From positions 1 through 36,272 of the forward strand of contig JARLFY010000057.1 of the NCBI GenBank assembly GCA_031296325.1: a stretch of DNA of 36,272 bases, in the 5' to 3' direction. The stretch comes from Acidobacteriaceae bacterium (GTDB lineage: Bacteria > Acidobacteriota > Terriglobia > Terriglobales > Acidobacteriaceae). Positions 8,093 through 16,908 of the stretch are shown here, piece after piece (positions within the stretch are counted from its first letter, which is position 1; every line of letters starts with the position of its first letter). The position numbers were made by a program, and so were the translations under genes. The notes beneath the pieces are model-generated. The model was not told the DNA's origin and did not search any database. It was given only the letters and a program-made list of their open reading frames with translations.

Positions 8093-9013
8093 TTGAACAA
8101 GCCCGATATGCGTGTGACCTTGGCCGGAGTGGAGCTGCGCTCGCCGGTGATTGCGGCCAGCGGAACCTTTGGCTATGGCGTGGAGTTCGAGGAGGTCGTC
8201 GACTTCGAACGCATTGGCGCCTTCGTCACCAAGGGAATCTCGCGCGAGCCGATGGCGGGCAATCCAAGCCCGCGGATCATCGAGACTCCGGCGGGAATGA
8301 TGAACGCCGTCGGACTACAGAACATCGGGGTACGCGCGTTTATCAAAGAAAAACTGCCCAAGCTGCGCAGTATTCCCGGCGCGGTGGTCATCGCCAACAT
8401 CTTCGGCTACACGATTGAGGACTGCGTGGAGGTGATTCGCGAGTTGAACGACGCGGAGGGGATTGCGCTCTACGAGCTGAATGCGAGTTGTCCAAACACC
8501 AGCCACGGGGGCATGGTCTTCGGAACCGATGCCGACTCGCTGCATCATCTGACGACGCGCTGCCTTGATGCGGCCAAGCGTCCGCTGATGGTGAAGCTGT
8601 CGCCGAATGTGACTCACATTGGCCAGATGGCGAGGGTGGTGGAGGAGGCCGGAGCGCAGGCAATCTCGCTGGTGAATACGTTTCTGGCGTTGGCCATCGA
8701 CGTGGAGACGCGGCGGCCGCGCATTGCCAATGTGACGGCAGGACTCTCTGGCCCGGCGATTCGCCCCATCGCGGTGCGCATGGTGCATGAGGCCGCGCAG
8801 GCAGTGAAGATTCCCGTGGTCGGACTGGGCGGCATCGTGCGCGCCGAGGACGCGGTGGAGTTCATGCTGGCCGGAGCGACGGCGGTGCAGGTGGGAACGG
8901 CCAGTTTTGCCGATCCGCGCGCGGTGGAGAACATTGCGAATGGCCTGCGCCACTGGTGCGCTGGCCACAACGTCGCCAAGGTGAGCGAGTTGACTGGGGC
9001 GATGGTGCGGTAA
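8093..9013 (+). CDS. pyrD: Dihydroorotate dehydrogenase, class 1B catalytic subunit
   Basis: Oxidises dihydroorotate to orotate in pyrimidine synthesis; FMN-containing TIM barrel, cytoplasmic. It is 306 aa, the usual class 1 length, without the N-terminal membrane helix of class 2. Motifs: ASGTFGYG (22-29), NAVGLQNIG (71-79), NASCPN with catalytic Cys133 (class 1 uses Cys, class 2 Ser), and VGLGGI plus AGATAVQVGTA for phosphate and FMN binding near the C-terminus. Class 1B enzymes normally pair with the iron-sulfur/FAD subunit PyrK to use NAD; no pyrK is in this window. TTG at 8093 is chosen as start because AGGAGAGAG ends about 5-7 nt upstream. ATG 8108 (codon 6) is a weaker alternative. Confidence 0.93.
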   Translation: MNKPDMRVTLAGVELRSPVIAASGTFGYGVEFEEVVDFERIGAFVTKGISREPMAGNPSPRIIETPAGMMNAVGLQNIGVRAFIKEKLPKLRSIPGAVVIANIFGYTIEDCVEVIRELNDAEGIALYELNASCPNTSHGGMVFGTDADSLHHLTTRCLDAAKRPLMVKLSPNVTHIGQMARVVEEAGAQAISLVNTFLALAIDVETRRPRIANVTAGLSGPAIRPIAVRMVHEAAQAVKIPVVGLGGIVRAEDAVEFMLAGATAVQVGTASFADPRAVENIANGLRHWCAGHNVAKVSELTGAMVR

Positions 9014-9082
9014 ACGACGGATTTTCCTCATGCAGTAGCCTTCTCGACGGAATGAATTCCGGTGCATGAGGCGGGTTCGGCA

Positions 9083-9088
9083 TAAAAT
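9083..9088 (+). promoter_or_regulatory. -10 box of purH, leaderless type
   Basis: TAAAAT at 9083-9088 is followed by 6 nt (AGAGAA) and the GTG start of purH at 9095; no SD sequence is present. No convincing -35 hexamer is seen, so this rests on the -10 and its spacing. Confidence 0.4.
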
Positions 9089-9094
9089 AGAGAA

Positions 9095-10747
9095 GTGAAT
9101 ACTGAATCGGTTTGTCCCCCCAGCCCTGAGTCTACGAGCGGCCTGCGCCGCGTTCGCCGCGCCCTGCTTTCTGTTACCGACAAGACCGGCCTGGTCGAGT
9201 TTGCCCGCGCATTGGCTGCGCAGGGCGTCGATCTGGTTTCGACCGGAGGAACGGCGCGCGCGCTGCGTGAGGCGAGCCTCAACATTCGCGACATCAGCGA
9301 CCTGACGGGCTTTCCCGAGATGCTCGACGGACGGGTGAAGACGCTGCATCCCAAGGTGCATGGCGGCATCCTGCACATTCGCGGAAACGCCGAGCACATG
9401 GCTGCGGTGCAGGAACATGCGATCGAGCCAATCGATATGGTTGTGGTCAACCTCTACGCCTTCGAGAAGACGGCGAACAAGCCCGGCGCGGCCTTCAGCG
9501 ACATTATCGAGAACATCGACATCGGTGGGCCATCAATGGTGCGCTCGGCGGCGAAGAACTTCGAGGACGTGGCGATTGTGACCTCGGTGGCGGACTATGC
9601 GGGCATCGCAGAGGAACTGGCGGCCAACGCCGGATCGCTTGGGATGGCGACGCGCTGGCGGTTGGCCAAGGCGGCCTTCGCGGTGACGGCGGCTTATGAC
9701 GCGGGGATTGCTACGGCGCTGGAGAGCATCGAGGCTCCGGCGGCGCACGGCGAGCCTGCGGTCTTCGACGTGGAGTCTCTGCCGCAGACAGTTCGCGTGA
9801 TCGATCCGCTGAAGACGGTGTTGCGCTACGGCGAGAATCCCCACCAGCGGGCTGCGCTGTATGTGGATGGAAGCGACTGCGGAGTGGCTGCGGCGAAGCA
9901 GTTGCAGGGCAAGGAACTAAGCTACAACAACATCGTCGATCTGGACGCATGTTGGGAGCTGGTGAGCGAGTTCGACGCGTCCAAGGACGCTGCGGTCGCC
10001 ATCATCAAGCACACCAACCCCTGCGGCGCGGCGACCGGAGAGACGGTTCTCGACGCCTACCGGCGCGCTCTCGACGCCGATCCGATCTCGGCCTTTGGCA
10101 GCGTGATTGGCATCAATCGCACAGTGGACGCCGACGCAGCAAACGAGATTGCCAAGCTCTTTGTGGAGGCGATCATTGCGCCGTCGTTTACCCCGGAGGC
10201 GGTGGCTCGCTTTGCCGCAAAGAAGAATCTTCGGTTGTTGGAGATTGCGCCCAGCCTATGCAAGAACGGCAGGCCAGAGCGCACGTTGAAGCAGGTCTCG
10301 GGCGGATTTTTAATGCAGGACGCGGATAAGATCCACATCGCCGAGAGCGATTTGAAGGTGGCAAGCGATCGCCAGCCGACTGCGGAGGAGATGCGCGCGC
10401 TGCTGTTTGCGTGGAGCGTCTGCAAGCACGTCAAGTCGAACGCCATCGTGTATGCACGCTTCGACGAGGGACACGGGCAGACGGTCGGCATCGGCGCGGG
10501 ACAGATGAGCCGCGTAGATGCGGCGCGCTTCGGTGCAATGAAGGCGATTCTGCCGCTGGCCGGAACCGTCGCCGCAAGCGATGCCTACTTCCCCTTCGCC
10601 GATGGCCTGGAGGTCGTGGCCAATGCAGGAGCGACGGCGGTGATTCAGCCGGGCGGTTCGGTGCGCGACCCCGAGGTGATCGAGGCGGCAAACCGGCTGG
10701 GCATCGCCATGGTCTTCACCGGAGTGCGCCACTTCCGGCATGGGTAG
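9095..10747 (+). CDS. purH: Bifunctional AICAR transformylase/IMP cyclohydrolase PurH
   Basis: Catalyses the last two steps of IMP synthesis: 10-formyl-THF-dependent formylation of AICAR, then ring closure. 550 aa (usual about 520-530). The N-terminal MGS-like cyclohydrolase domain runs from [18 protein letters not shown] (about 24-41) through [31 protein letters not shown] and [22 protein letters not shown]. The C-terminal transformylase domain carries [17 protein letters not shown] with catalytic Lys305 and His306, [17 protein letters not shown] and the final [11 protein letters not shown] 9095 is the start; it has no SD but a -10 box 6 nt upstream. The stop codon TAG is followed by AGC, so the gene ends with TAGAGC, the end sequence of the family-1 repeats. 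purU, another enzyme using 10-formyl-THF, is next. Confidence 0.97.
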   Translation: MNTESVCPPSPESTSGLRRVRRALLSVTDKTGLVEFARALAAQGVDLVSTGGTARALREASLNIRDISDLTGFPEMLDGRVKTLHPKVHGGILHIRGNAEHMAAVQEHAIEPIDMVVVNLYAFEKTANKPGAAFSDIIENIDIGGPSMVRSAAKNFEDVAIVTSVADYAGIAEELAANAGSLGMATRWRLAKAAFAVTAAYDAGIATALESIEAPAAHGEPAVFDVESLPQTVRVIDPLKTVLRYGENPHQRAALYVDGSDCGVAAAKQLQGKELSYNNIVDLDACWELVSEFDASKDAAVAIIKHTNPCGAATGETVLDAYRRALDADPISAFGSVIGINRTVDADAANEIAKLFVEAIIAPSFTPEAVARFAAKKNLRLLEIAPSLCKNGRPERTLKQVSGGFLMQDADKIHIAESDLKVASDRQPTAEEMRALLFAWSVCKHVKSNAIVYARFDEGHGQTVGIGAGQMSRVDAARFGAMKAILPLAGTVAASDAYFPFADGLEVVANAGATAVIQPGGSVRDPEVIEAANRLGIAMVFTGVRHFRHG

Positions 10748-10799
10748 AGCTTTGTTTGTGCCGGGGCTGAGGTCGCGACTTATTTCGCGAGAAATTAGG

Positions 10800-10880
10800 T
10801 CGGGCCTTCAGCCCTTGGTCTTTGTGCGCATGTTGACCTAAGCCTTCGGCCCAGACTGATATAGATCATGCCCTTGGCGC
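10800..10880 (+). repeat. Family-2 hairpin repeat, degenerate copy
   Basis: TCGGGCCTTCAGCCCTTGGT at the left end, a central CCTAAGC-CTTCG-GCCCAGA in which only about 4 of 7 stem pairs remain, then ACTGATATAG and a truncated GCCCTTGG right end. It lies in the purH-purU gap (10748-10917). The other copies are at 26496 and 31476, in the same orientation. Confidence 0.75.
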
Positions 10881-10917
10881 TCTTGCCTCTCGCGCTCGAT
10901 TTTGATGAGGAATATGT

Positions 10918-11781
10918 ATGGCTAATTCGAAGACCGCAATTTTGCTGATTGATTGCCCCGACCGCAAGGGGATCGTGGTTACGATTGTGAACTTTCTCGT
11001 CCAGCAGTACGACGTGAATATTCTGAATGCGGATCAGCACCAGGACGCCGAACTGGGACTCTTCTTCATGCGAGTGGAGTTCTCCACCGAGTCGACTGGC
11101 CTCTCCGAAGACGCCTTTCGCGCGGCGATTGAGCCGATTGCGCGCGAATTCAAGATGAACTGGCGAATCGAGTTCTCCGACGCGTTGCAGAACGTCGCGC
11201 TCTTTGTCTCGCAGTATCACCACTGTCTGGTGGACCTGCTGCATCGCCACAAGGCGGGGGAGTTTCGCTGCAATCTGGCGATGATCGTCAGCAACCATGC
11301 GGGGGCGCGTGCTCTGGCGGAGTTCCACGAGGTTCCCTTCCACTTCATGCCGGTCGAACGCGAGACCAAGGCGCAGGTGGAGGCGGCGCAGCTTGCTCTG
11401 TTGGCCGAGAACGAAATCGACTTGGTAGTGCTGGCGCGCTACATGCAGATCCTTTCGCCGGAGTTTGTGAGCGCGTACCCGCGACGGATCATCAATGTGC
11501 ATCACTCATTTTTGCCTGCGTTTACTGGGGCCAGGCCGTATCACGCGGCCTTTGCGCGCGGAGTGAAGCTGATCGGCGCGACCAGCCACTACGTCACCGC
11601 AGAGTTGGACGAGGGGCCGATCATCGAGCAGGATGTGGCGCGCATCTCGCAGAACGACCAGTTGCCCAGCCTGATACAAAAGGGACGCGATCTGGAGCGG
11701 ATGGTTCTGTCGCGCGCCGTGCAATGGCATCTGGATCATCGCATTCTTTCGTACGCCAACAAAACGGTGATCTTCGCCTGA
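10918..11781 (+). CDS. purU: Formyltetrahydrofolate deformylase PurU
   Basis: Hydrolyses 10-formyl-THF to formate and THF, balancing the one-carbon pool and supplying formate. 287 aa, the usual length. An N-terminal ACT domain (about 6-85: LLIDCPDRKGIVVTIVNFL) is followed by a formyltransferase-type domain. The catalytic triad typical of the GART/PurU fold is visible: Asn193 and His195 in IINVHHSFLPAF, and Asp231 in LDEGPIIEQ, with GATSHYVT before it. The ACT domain and the VSQYHHCLVDLL segment (98-109) separate it from PurN. ATG 10918 has GAGG 7 nt upstream. It lies downstream of purH on the same strand, 170 bp apart with a repeat between them, so probably separate transcription. Confidence 0.94.
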   Translation: MANSKTAILLIDCPDRKGIVVTIVNFLVQQYDVNILNADQHQDAELGLFFMRVEFSTESTGLSEDAFRAAIEPIAREFKMNWRIEFSDALQNVALFVSQYHHCLVDLLHRHKAGEFRCNLAMIVSNHAGARALAEFHEVPFHFMPVERETKAQVEAAQLALLAENEIDLVVLARYMQILSPEFVSAYPRRIINVHHSFLPAFTGARPYHAAFARGVKLIGATSHYVTAELDEGPIIEQDVARISQNDQLPSLIQKGRDLERMVLSRAVQWHLDHRILSYANKTVIFA

Positions 11782-11841
11782 GCAGAGGCGTGCTGGAGAT
11801 TCAGTGTGCGCCTGCATGGCTGATTCTGATAGCCTGAGTAG

Positions 11842-12696
11842 ATGAGCACTGAGACATTTGAAATTCCCGTTCCTGCCTCTGGATTGCCCAATCTGCGCGT
11901 AGCCGTACTGGGCGCGGGCAAGATGGGCGGCATCCTTCTCCAAGCCTTCCTCAAGAACAACCTTCTGCAACCGGAGCAGTTGCTGGCGACGGTGCAGCAC
12001 CCGGATCGCGCGCTGGCTCTGTCGGCGCAGTTCGGCGTTGACGTGGGCACCGACAATCTGGTCGCGGCGCAGCAGGCCGACATCATCCTGCTGGGCGTGA
12101 AGCCGTTGCAGGTTCCGGTGGTTATCGCCGAGATTCAGCCAGCGCTGAACGCCTCGAAGCTGGTTCTGTCGTTTGCCGCATCGGTGAAGACGCGGGCGAT
12201 CGAGGACGCGGCGGGCTGCGACCTGGCGGTGATTCGCGCCATGCCGAATACCCCTGCGCTGCTTTCGGCCGGAGCGACCGCGCTCTGTTCGGGACGCTTC
12301 GTTACCCCGGAGCAGATTGGGTTGGCGAAGCGCATCTTCGAGACCGTGGGCCGCACCGTCGTGGTTGAGGAGAAGCACATGGACGCGGTGACCGGACTCT
12401 CCGGCTCGGGACCGGCGTTTTTCTACATCATCATCGAGGCAATGGCCGAGGCCGGAGTCAACGTGGGTCTGCCGCGCGATGTAGCCACCATGCTGGCCGC
12501 ACAGACGGCCTACGGCTCGGCGCGCATGGTACTGGAGACGGGCTACCATCCGGCGTTGCTGAAGGACGCCGTGACCACGCCCGCAGGCACCACCGTCGAT
12601 GGAATTCTGGCGCTCGAAGAGGGCGGTCTGCGCGCTACGCTCATCAAGGCCGTGAAGGCAGCGACTGAGCGAGCCAGAGAGCTTGCCGCAAGTTGA
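11842..12696 (+). CDS. proC: Pyrroline-5-carboxylate reductase ProC
   Basis: Reduces pyrroline-5-carboxylate to proline with NAD(P)H, the last step of proline synthesis; cytoplasmic. 284 aa, slightly longer than the usual about 270 because of an N-terminal stretch before the Rossmann motif VAVLGAGKMGG (20-30). Other signatures: LGVKPLQV, VIRAMPNTPALLSAGATALCSG, and the C-terminal P5CR dimerisation signature VTGLSGSGPAFFYIIIEAMAEAGV with KDAVTTPAGTTVDGI. ATG 11842 has no clear SD. A weak -10-like TAGCCT lies 6 nt upstream, echoing the leaderless spacing of nearby genes. The gene lies 60 bp after purU. Confidence 0.96.
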   Translation: MSTETFEIPVPASGLPNLRVAVLGAGKMGGILLQAFLKNNLLQPEQLLATVQHPDRALALSAQFGVDVGTDNLVAAQQADIILLGVKPLQVPVVIAEIQPALNASKLVLSFAASVKTRAIEDAAGCDLAVIRAMPNTPALLSAGATALCSGRFVTPEQIGLAKRIFETVGRTVVVEEKHMDAVTGLSGSGPAFFYIIIEAMAEAGVNVGLPRDVATMLAAQTAYGSARMVLETGYHPALLKDAVTTPAGTTVDGILALEEGGLRATLIKAVKAATERARELAAS

Positions 12697-12817
12697 AGCA
12701 GGGGGAAATCTTGCCCACCGCTTCAACGAAAGTGGATGTATTATGGGGTCGTGACACGCCTCGCAATCGAGCGTGCCGAATGATTTCAGGATGGAAGAAC
12801 GGGAGACGAGGCCTGCT

Positions 12818-13393
12818 ATGAAGCTTCTTTCGAGAGCTGCTTTTTTTGTGACTTGTTTATTTCTGACCAGCACGCTGGCTCAGGCGCAGACGCGGGTTCA
12901 CGCGCTGTCAGGAACGGTGACGACGATTCGTCCCAAGATTCAGATGACCGAGATCGACACGGACAACGAGACCTCGGCGCACTTTCAATGGCTCAAGAAG
13001 TCCGACGGGCCACTGAGCTTCGACAAGAACGTCAGCAATGACGCGACGCCGGCGGAGAAGTTTACGACCAGCAATACGCATGTAATCGTCTACTACTTTG
13101 GCGAGGGCGTTGTGCGCACGGTCGTCGCTCTGCGCGATCTGGGCACGGGGCCGCTTGAGAAGAGCGTCGGGACGGTGGTCAAGTTCAACCGGCACGATCA
13201 TCTGTTGACGATCCGGAATAGTACGGGAGGGGAAGTATTGTTCCATCTCGATCCCAAAACGGTGGTAGATACGTCCGACGGAGTCTCCCAGGGATTCAAG
13301 TACGATTTGACCAAGGGAGAGACGGTGCGCATCATCGCCTCACAGACCAATGGAGAGAAGACGGCGCTGCTGATCTCGCCGGCGATTCTCTGA
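12818..13393 (+). CDS. Exported protein of unknown function
   Basis: 191 aa from ATG 12818, chosen because GAGG lies 6 nt upstream and a clean signal peptide follows (MKLLSRAAFFVTCLFLTSTLAQAQ, cleavage near 24). The frame is open from 12773, but that adds a charged non-signal stretch. The mature part is beta-rich and contains two similar short-strand segments, ALSGTVTTIRPKIQMTEI and KSVGTVVKFNRHDHLLTI, which may be two small beta-barrel repeats. I do not recognise the family. The gene sits between proC and ctaA with its own upstream gap (12697-12817); no operon partner is evident. Confidence 0.7.
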   Translation: MKLLSRAAFFVTCLFLTSTLAQAQTRVHALSGTVTTIRPKIQMTEIDTDNETSAHFQWLKKSDGPLSFDKNVSNDATPAEKFTTSNTHVIVYYFGEGVVRTVVALRDLGTGPLEKSVGTVVKFNRHDHLLTIRNSTGGEVLFHLDPKTVVDTSDGVSQGFKYDLTKGETVRIIASQTNGEKTALLISPAIL

Positions 13394-13469
13394 TCGAATT
13401 CTGCGCTTCGACTGGCGAAGTTGGCAGCATGGCTACGATCCAGAGCAACGCTTGCGGAGTATTTATCTG

Positions 13470-13499
13470 CTGACGTTTCTCTGGGGCGGCGTGTAGAAT
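13470..13499 (+). promoter_or_regulatory. Promoter of ctaA, leaderless type
   Basis: CTGACG (13470-13475), 18-bp spacer, TAGAAT (13494-13499), then 6 nt to ATG 13506. No SD lies between them, so transcription should start at or beside the start codon. Confidence 0.5.
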
Positions 13500-13505
13500 C
13501 GCCGC

Positions 13506-14480
13506 ATGTCCATGGCCTCTGCTGACTCCGTTCCCAGCACTCCGACGCTTGCGCGCTTTGCGTGGTTCGTCGTCTTCTATAACGTCGTCGTCATTGTGTG
13601 GGGTGCGCTGGTGCGCGCCTCCGGCTCTGGCGCGGGATGTGGCAATCACTGGCCGCTGTGCAATGGGCAGGTGATTCCGGTCTCGCCCGGATTTCACACG
13701 CTGATCGAGTTCACCCATCGCATGATGGTGACTGGCTCGACCTTTCTGGTGCTGGCGCTGCTGGCGTGGACGTTGCGCGCAACGATCAAAGGGCAGGCTG
13801 CGCGCTGGCTTGCCGTGGTCTCGACGCTGCTTCTGCTGAACGAGGCGCTGCTTGGCGCATTACTGGTAAAACTGGGCTACGTCAATGGCGATCCTTCCAC
13901 GGGGCGCGTGGTTCTGCTGGCGATTCATCTGGGCAACACACTGCTATTGATGGGCGCGCTAACCTTGACGGCGCGCATGCTCTCGACCGGCCAGCGCTGG
14001 CTGGAGTTGCCGTGGTCGCGCAGTCTGTGCGGCATGATCGAAGGGCTTGCGACGACCATCTTCGTGGGAATCACCGGCTCGATCGCCGCGTTGGGAGACA
14101 CGCTCTTCCCTGCCTCGTCGTTGCGAGCTTCGTTTGCGCAGGACTTTGCAGCGAGTTCGCCGTGGCTGCTGCGGCTGCGTCTGGTGCATCCGGCCTGCGC
14201 TCTGATTGCGGCGCTATTCGCGGTATGGCTGGTTGCGCGCTCGCGCAAGGCGGGTGCGGCTGCAACTGCCTACAGCGTACGCCTTGGAAGCTGGGTTCTC
14301 GGCCTGCTTGGGCTGCAATTTGCCCTGGGCATTGCGGATGTGCTTCTGCTTGCTCCGGCATGGATGCAGCTTGTTCACCTGCTGGGGGCCGATCTCTACT
14401 GGGTTGCGCTGGTCTTGCTGGCGACCGAGACGGTCTGGCCGAAGAGTGCGATTGCGGACTCTGCCGCGTCCTTTGCGTAG
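13506..14480 (+). CDS. ctaA: Heme A synthase (COX15/CtaA family)
   Basis: Oxidises the C8 methyl of heme O to formyl, giving heme A for aa3-type cytochrome oxidases; integral membrane protein. 324 aa with about eight hydrophobic helices. Diagnostic features are all visible: GALVRASGSGAGCGNHWPLC with the extracytoplasmic Cys pair (45 and 52), EFTHR with Glu68 and His71, HLGN with His141, RLVHP with His228 and VHLLGADLYW with His291, the four heme-binding histidines. The longer Cox15-like substrate loop is modest. No oxidase subunits or ctaB are in this window, so the gene is apart from the oxidase operon here. The start is set by ATG 13506 directly downstream of a -10 box. Confidence 0.93.
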   Translation: MSMASADSVPSTPTLARFAWFVVFYNVVVIVWGALVRASGSGAGCGNHWPLCNGQVIPVSPGFHTLIEFTHRMMVTGSTFLVLALLAWTLRATIKGQAARWLAVVSTLLLLNEALLGALLVKLGYVNGDPSTGRVVLLAIHLGNTLLLMGALTLTARMLSTGQRWLELPWSRSLCGMIEGLATTIFVGITGSIAALGDTLFPASSLRASFAQDFAASSPWLLRLRLVHPACALIAALFAVWLVARSRKAGAAATAYSVRLGSWVLGLLGLQFALGIADVLLLAPAWMQLVHLLGADLYWVALVLLATETVWPKSAIADSAASFA

Positions 14481-14625
14481 GCTCTCCCGCGTCGTTTTAC
14501 CCGCCATACATGACAGAAGTACGTCAAAGTGCGTATATTTCTCTACGTTCGAATAAATATATTTTCTAACTCGCCAGACCGGTCAGGCTATCCAGCTGCG
14601 CCGGCAGAATGGAAGACTGAGCCCC

Positions 14626-16389
14626 ATGCCTGTTGTCCCGATCCCTGCTGCGATGTTTCTTGCCACCCAGTTGACTCATCTTGCTCCAGTTGATGTCGCC
14701 ATCCTCGTGCTTTACTTCGCGATGGTCATCTTCATCGGCTTCTACGTAAAGGGCTCGACCAACACCAGCGAACAGTTCTTTCTGGCCGGACGCGAGATGT
14801 CAGCGTGGATCGCCGGACTCAGCTTCGTCTCTGCCAACCTCGGCTCGCTGGAACTGATGGGCTGGGCCGGAGCGGCGTATCAGTACGGCATTCTGGCCAC
14901 ACACTGGTACTGGATCGGCGCGATTCCCGCCATGCTCTTCCTCGGCATTGTGATGATGCCGTTCTACTACATCTCGAAGACGCACTCGGTTCCCGGCTAT
15001 CTGCAACTTCGCTTCGGCGAGGGCGCGCGCGCAGTTTCGGCTGTCTCGTTCGCGTTCATGACCGTGCTGATGAGCGGCGTCAACATGTATTCGATGGCGC
15101 TGGTGATGAAGGTCGTCCTCGGCTGGGACATCAACTTCTCCATCTGGGTCGGCGCGGTGACGGTAGCGATCTACGTCATGCTGGGCGGTCTGCGCTCGGC
15201 GATCATCAACGAGGTTCTCCAGTTTGTGCTGATCTGGGCGGGAGCCGCGTTGATTCCGATTCTCGGCCTGATCGAGGCGGGCGGCTGGACCAACCTGAAG
15301 TCGCAGATCGCCGTCCGCATGGGCAGCACAGACTACATGCACATGTGGTCGACACTGGGCAGCTTCAACGGCAATCCGATGGGCGTTCACTGGACCGGCA
15401 TCGTCTTCGGCCTCGGCTTCGTCATCTCCTTCGGCTACTGGACGACGGACTTTCTGGTTGTGCAGCGCGTTCTCTCGGCCAACAACCTGCGCGCCGCGCG
15501 ACTGGCTCCGGTGATCGGATCGGCCTTCAAGATGTTCGTGCCGTTCTTCGTTATTCTTCCCGGTCTGCTGGCTCTGGTGCTGTTGAAGGACTCCTCGGGC
15601 CACCTGATGCAGCTCTACCCCGACGGCAGCGACATGGTGCTGCACCACGGCATGCACAGCTTCAACGAAGTGCTTCCGCTGATGATGATTCGTTACCTCG
15701 GGCCGGGACTTCTGGGCCTTGGCATCACCGCGCTGGTGGCGGGCTTCATGTCGGGCATGGCGGGCAACGTCAGCGCCTTCTCCACGGTGTGGACCTATGA
15801 CCTCTACGGCGCCTACATCAACAAAAAGGCGACGGACTCGCACTACGTTTCGATGGGTCGCTGGTCGACGATCGTCGGCATGGCCATCTCGGTCGGCACG
15901 GCGTATCTGGTAATGAACGCGGCCAGCATCATGGACTACGTGCAGGAGCTCTTCAGCTTCTTCATTGCGCCTCTGTTTGCGACCGTAATTCTGGGCATGT
16001 TGTGGAAGCGCGCCAGCAAGGCGGGAGGCTTCTGGGGCCTGCTCTCCGGCACGGCAGCGTCGGTCGCAATGTGGGCGATGGTCTATCACGACAAGGCCAA
16101 CATCCGCTTTATGATCCTGCAGCCACACGCCTCGGTGGACACGATCATGCGCGTACAGGCGATGGCCGCCAACCTCTACCGCGCAGCCTGGTCTTGGCTG
16201 ATCTGCGCTGTGGTCACGATTGTCGTGAGCTACTGCACCAAGGCTACGCCGGAGGCTCAACTCACCGGGCTGGTCTATGGCTCGACGATTATTCCCGACG
16301 ATGGGTCGACCAAGATCTACCAGAAGCCTGTCTTCTGGGCCGTGGTCGTCGCCACCGTGCTGTTCGCACTCAACCTCTGGCTCTGGTAA
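14626..16389 (+). CDS. Sodium:solute symporter (SSS family, SGLT-like sugar transporter)
   Basis: Sodium-coupled uptake transporter of the inner membrane with the LeuT fold. 587 aa with 13-14 hydrophobic helices, the first at about 23-42 (VAILVLYFAMVIFIGFYVKG). SSS signatures: FFLAGREMSAWIAGLSFVSANLGSLELMGWAGAAY in helices 1-2, PFYYISKTHSVPGYLQLRFG, YVMLGGLRSAIINEVLQF, FGYWTTDFLVVQRVLSANN and ALVAGFMSGMAGNVSAFSTVWTYDLY. The last two, and the overall length, resemble the sugar (vSGLT/SGLT) branch, so a monosaccharide substrate is likely. The downstream sugar-isomerase-like gene supports this. ATG 14626 has GGAAG about 11 nt upstream. Confidence 0.88.
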   Translation: MPVVPIPAAMFLATQLTHLAPVDVAILVLYFAMVIFIGFYVKGSTNTSEQFFLAGREMSAWIAGLSFVSANLGSLELMGWAGAAYQYGILATHWYWIGAIPAMLFLGIVMMPFYYISKTHSVPGYLQLRFGEGARAVSAVSFAFMTVLMSGVNMYSMALVMKVVLGWDINFSIWVGAVTVAIYVMLGGLRSAIINEVLQFVLIWAGAALIPILGLIEAGGWTNLKSQIAVRMGSTDYMHMWSTLGSFNGNPMGVHWTGIVFGLGFVISFGYWTTDFLVVQRVLSANNLRAARLAPVIGSAFKMFVPFFVILPGLLALVLLKDSSGHLMQLYPDGSDMVLHHGMHSFNEVLPLMMIRYLGPGLLGLGITALVAGFMSGMAGNVSAFSTVWTYDLYGAYINKKATDSHYVSMGRWSTIVGMAISVGTAYLVMNAASIMDYVQELFSFFIAPLFATVILGMLWKRASKAGGFWGLLSGTAASVAMWAMVYHDKANIRFMILQPHASVDTIMRVQAMAANLYRAAWSWLICAVVTIVVSYCTKATPEAQLTGLVYGSTIIPDDGSTKIYQKPVFWAVVVATVLFALNLWLW

Positions 16390-16485
16390 GCCACCACCCG
16401 ATCGGACGGCGTCATCCTACCTGGCTGGCGCCGTCGTTCTGACCGAAGCGTTTTGATCGTCTACGTACCACAAGGAGATTTCATC

Positions 16486-16716
16486 ATGTCCACCCCCCAC
16501 GTCGATCCCAGCACCGAGCAGAGTCTCTCCATCTGGTTCTTCGTCGGCATCCTCACGCTCTTCTCTGGCCTCATCATCCTCGGCCAGGGCGTCTACGAGT
16601 TCTGGCACCCCGGCATTACCGTCCTCGCCAACCTGCATCCGGCCTTCTGGTGGGGACTGCTGATGACGCTCTTCGGCGGCTTCTACTCCATCAACTTTCG
16701 CCCAGGAAAAGGGTAA
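16486..16716 (+). CDS. Small two-helix membrane protein beside the symporter
   Basis: 76 aa from ATG 16486, which has AAGGAG at 16472-16477 (8-nt spacing); an in-frame upstream start at 16453 has none. Two hydrophobic helices are seen: IWFFVGILTLFSGLIILGQGVYEF (about 16-39) and FWWGLLMTLFGGFYSINF (about 54-71), joined by a short loop with HPG. I do not recognise a named family. Position (97 bp after the symporter, same strand) and size recall known small partners of SSS transporters, such as YhdT with PanF, so a transporter accessory subunit is a reasonable inference, not shown. Confidence 0.7.
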   Translation: MSTPHVDPSTEQSLSIWFFVGILTLFSGLIILGQGVYEFWHPGITVLANLHPAFWWGLLMTLFGGFYSINFRPGKG

Positions 16717-16908
16717 CCCCTGACACCGATTCGCACCGATTTAGCCGATCAAGGCTGGGTCGCTGCAATATAAACCGGAATGAAGAGCACTCTCGACTTT
16801 CGTCTATGTTTAGATTCGGTTCCATCGGCGATAATCGGGGCTAAGCACCTCTACAAACGCGCTGCACCATAACGCGCCACGCAACAATAGACCAAGGAGC
16901 AAATAGAA

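Noticed and set aside
14800..16260. 486-codon minus-strand frame opposite the symporter
   Set aside because: His/Arg/Asp/Gln-rich shadow of a membrane protein gene; the plus-strand frame is a clear SSS symporter.
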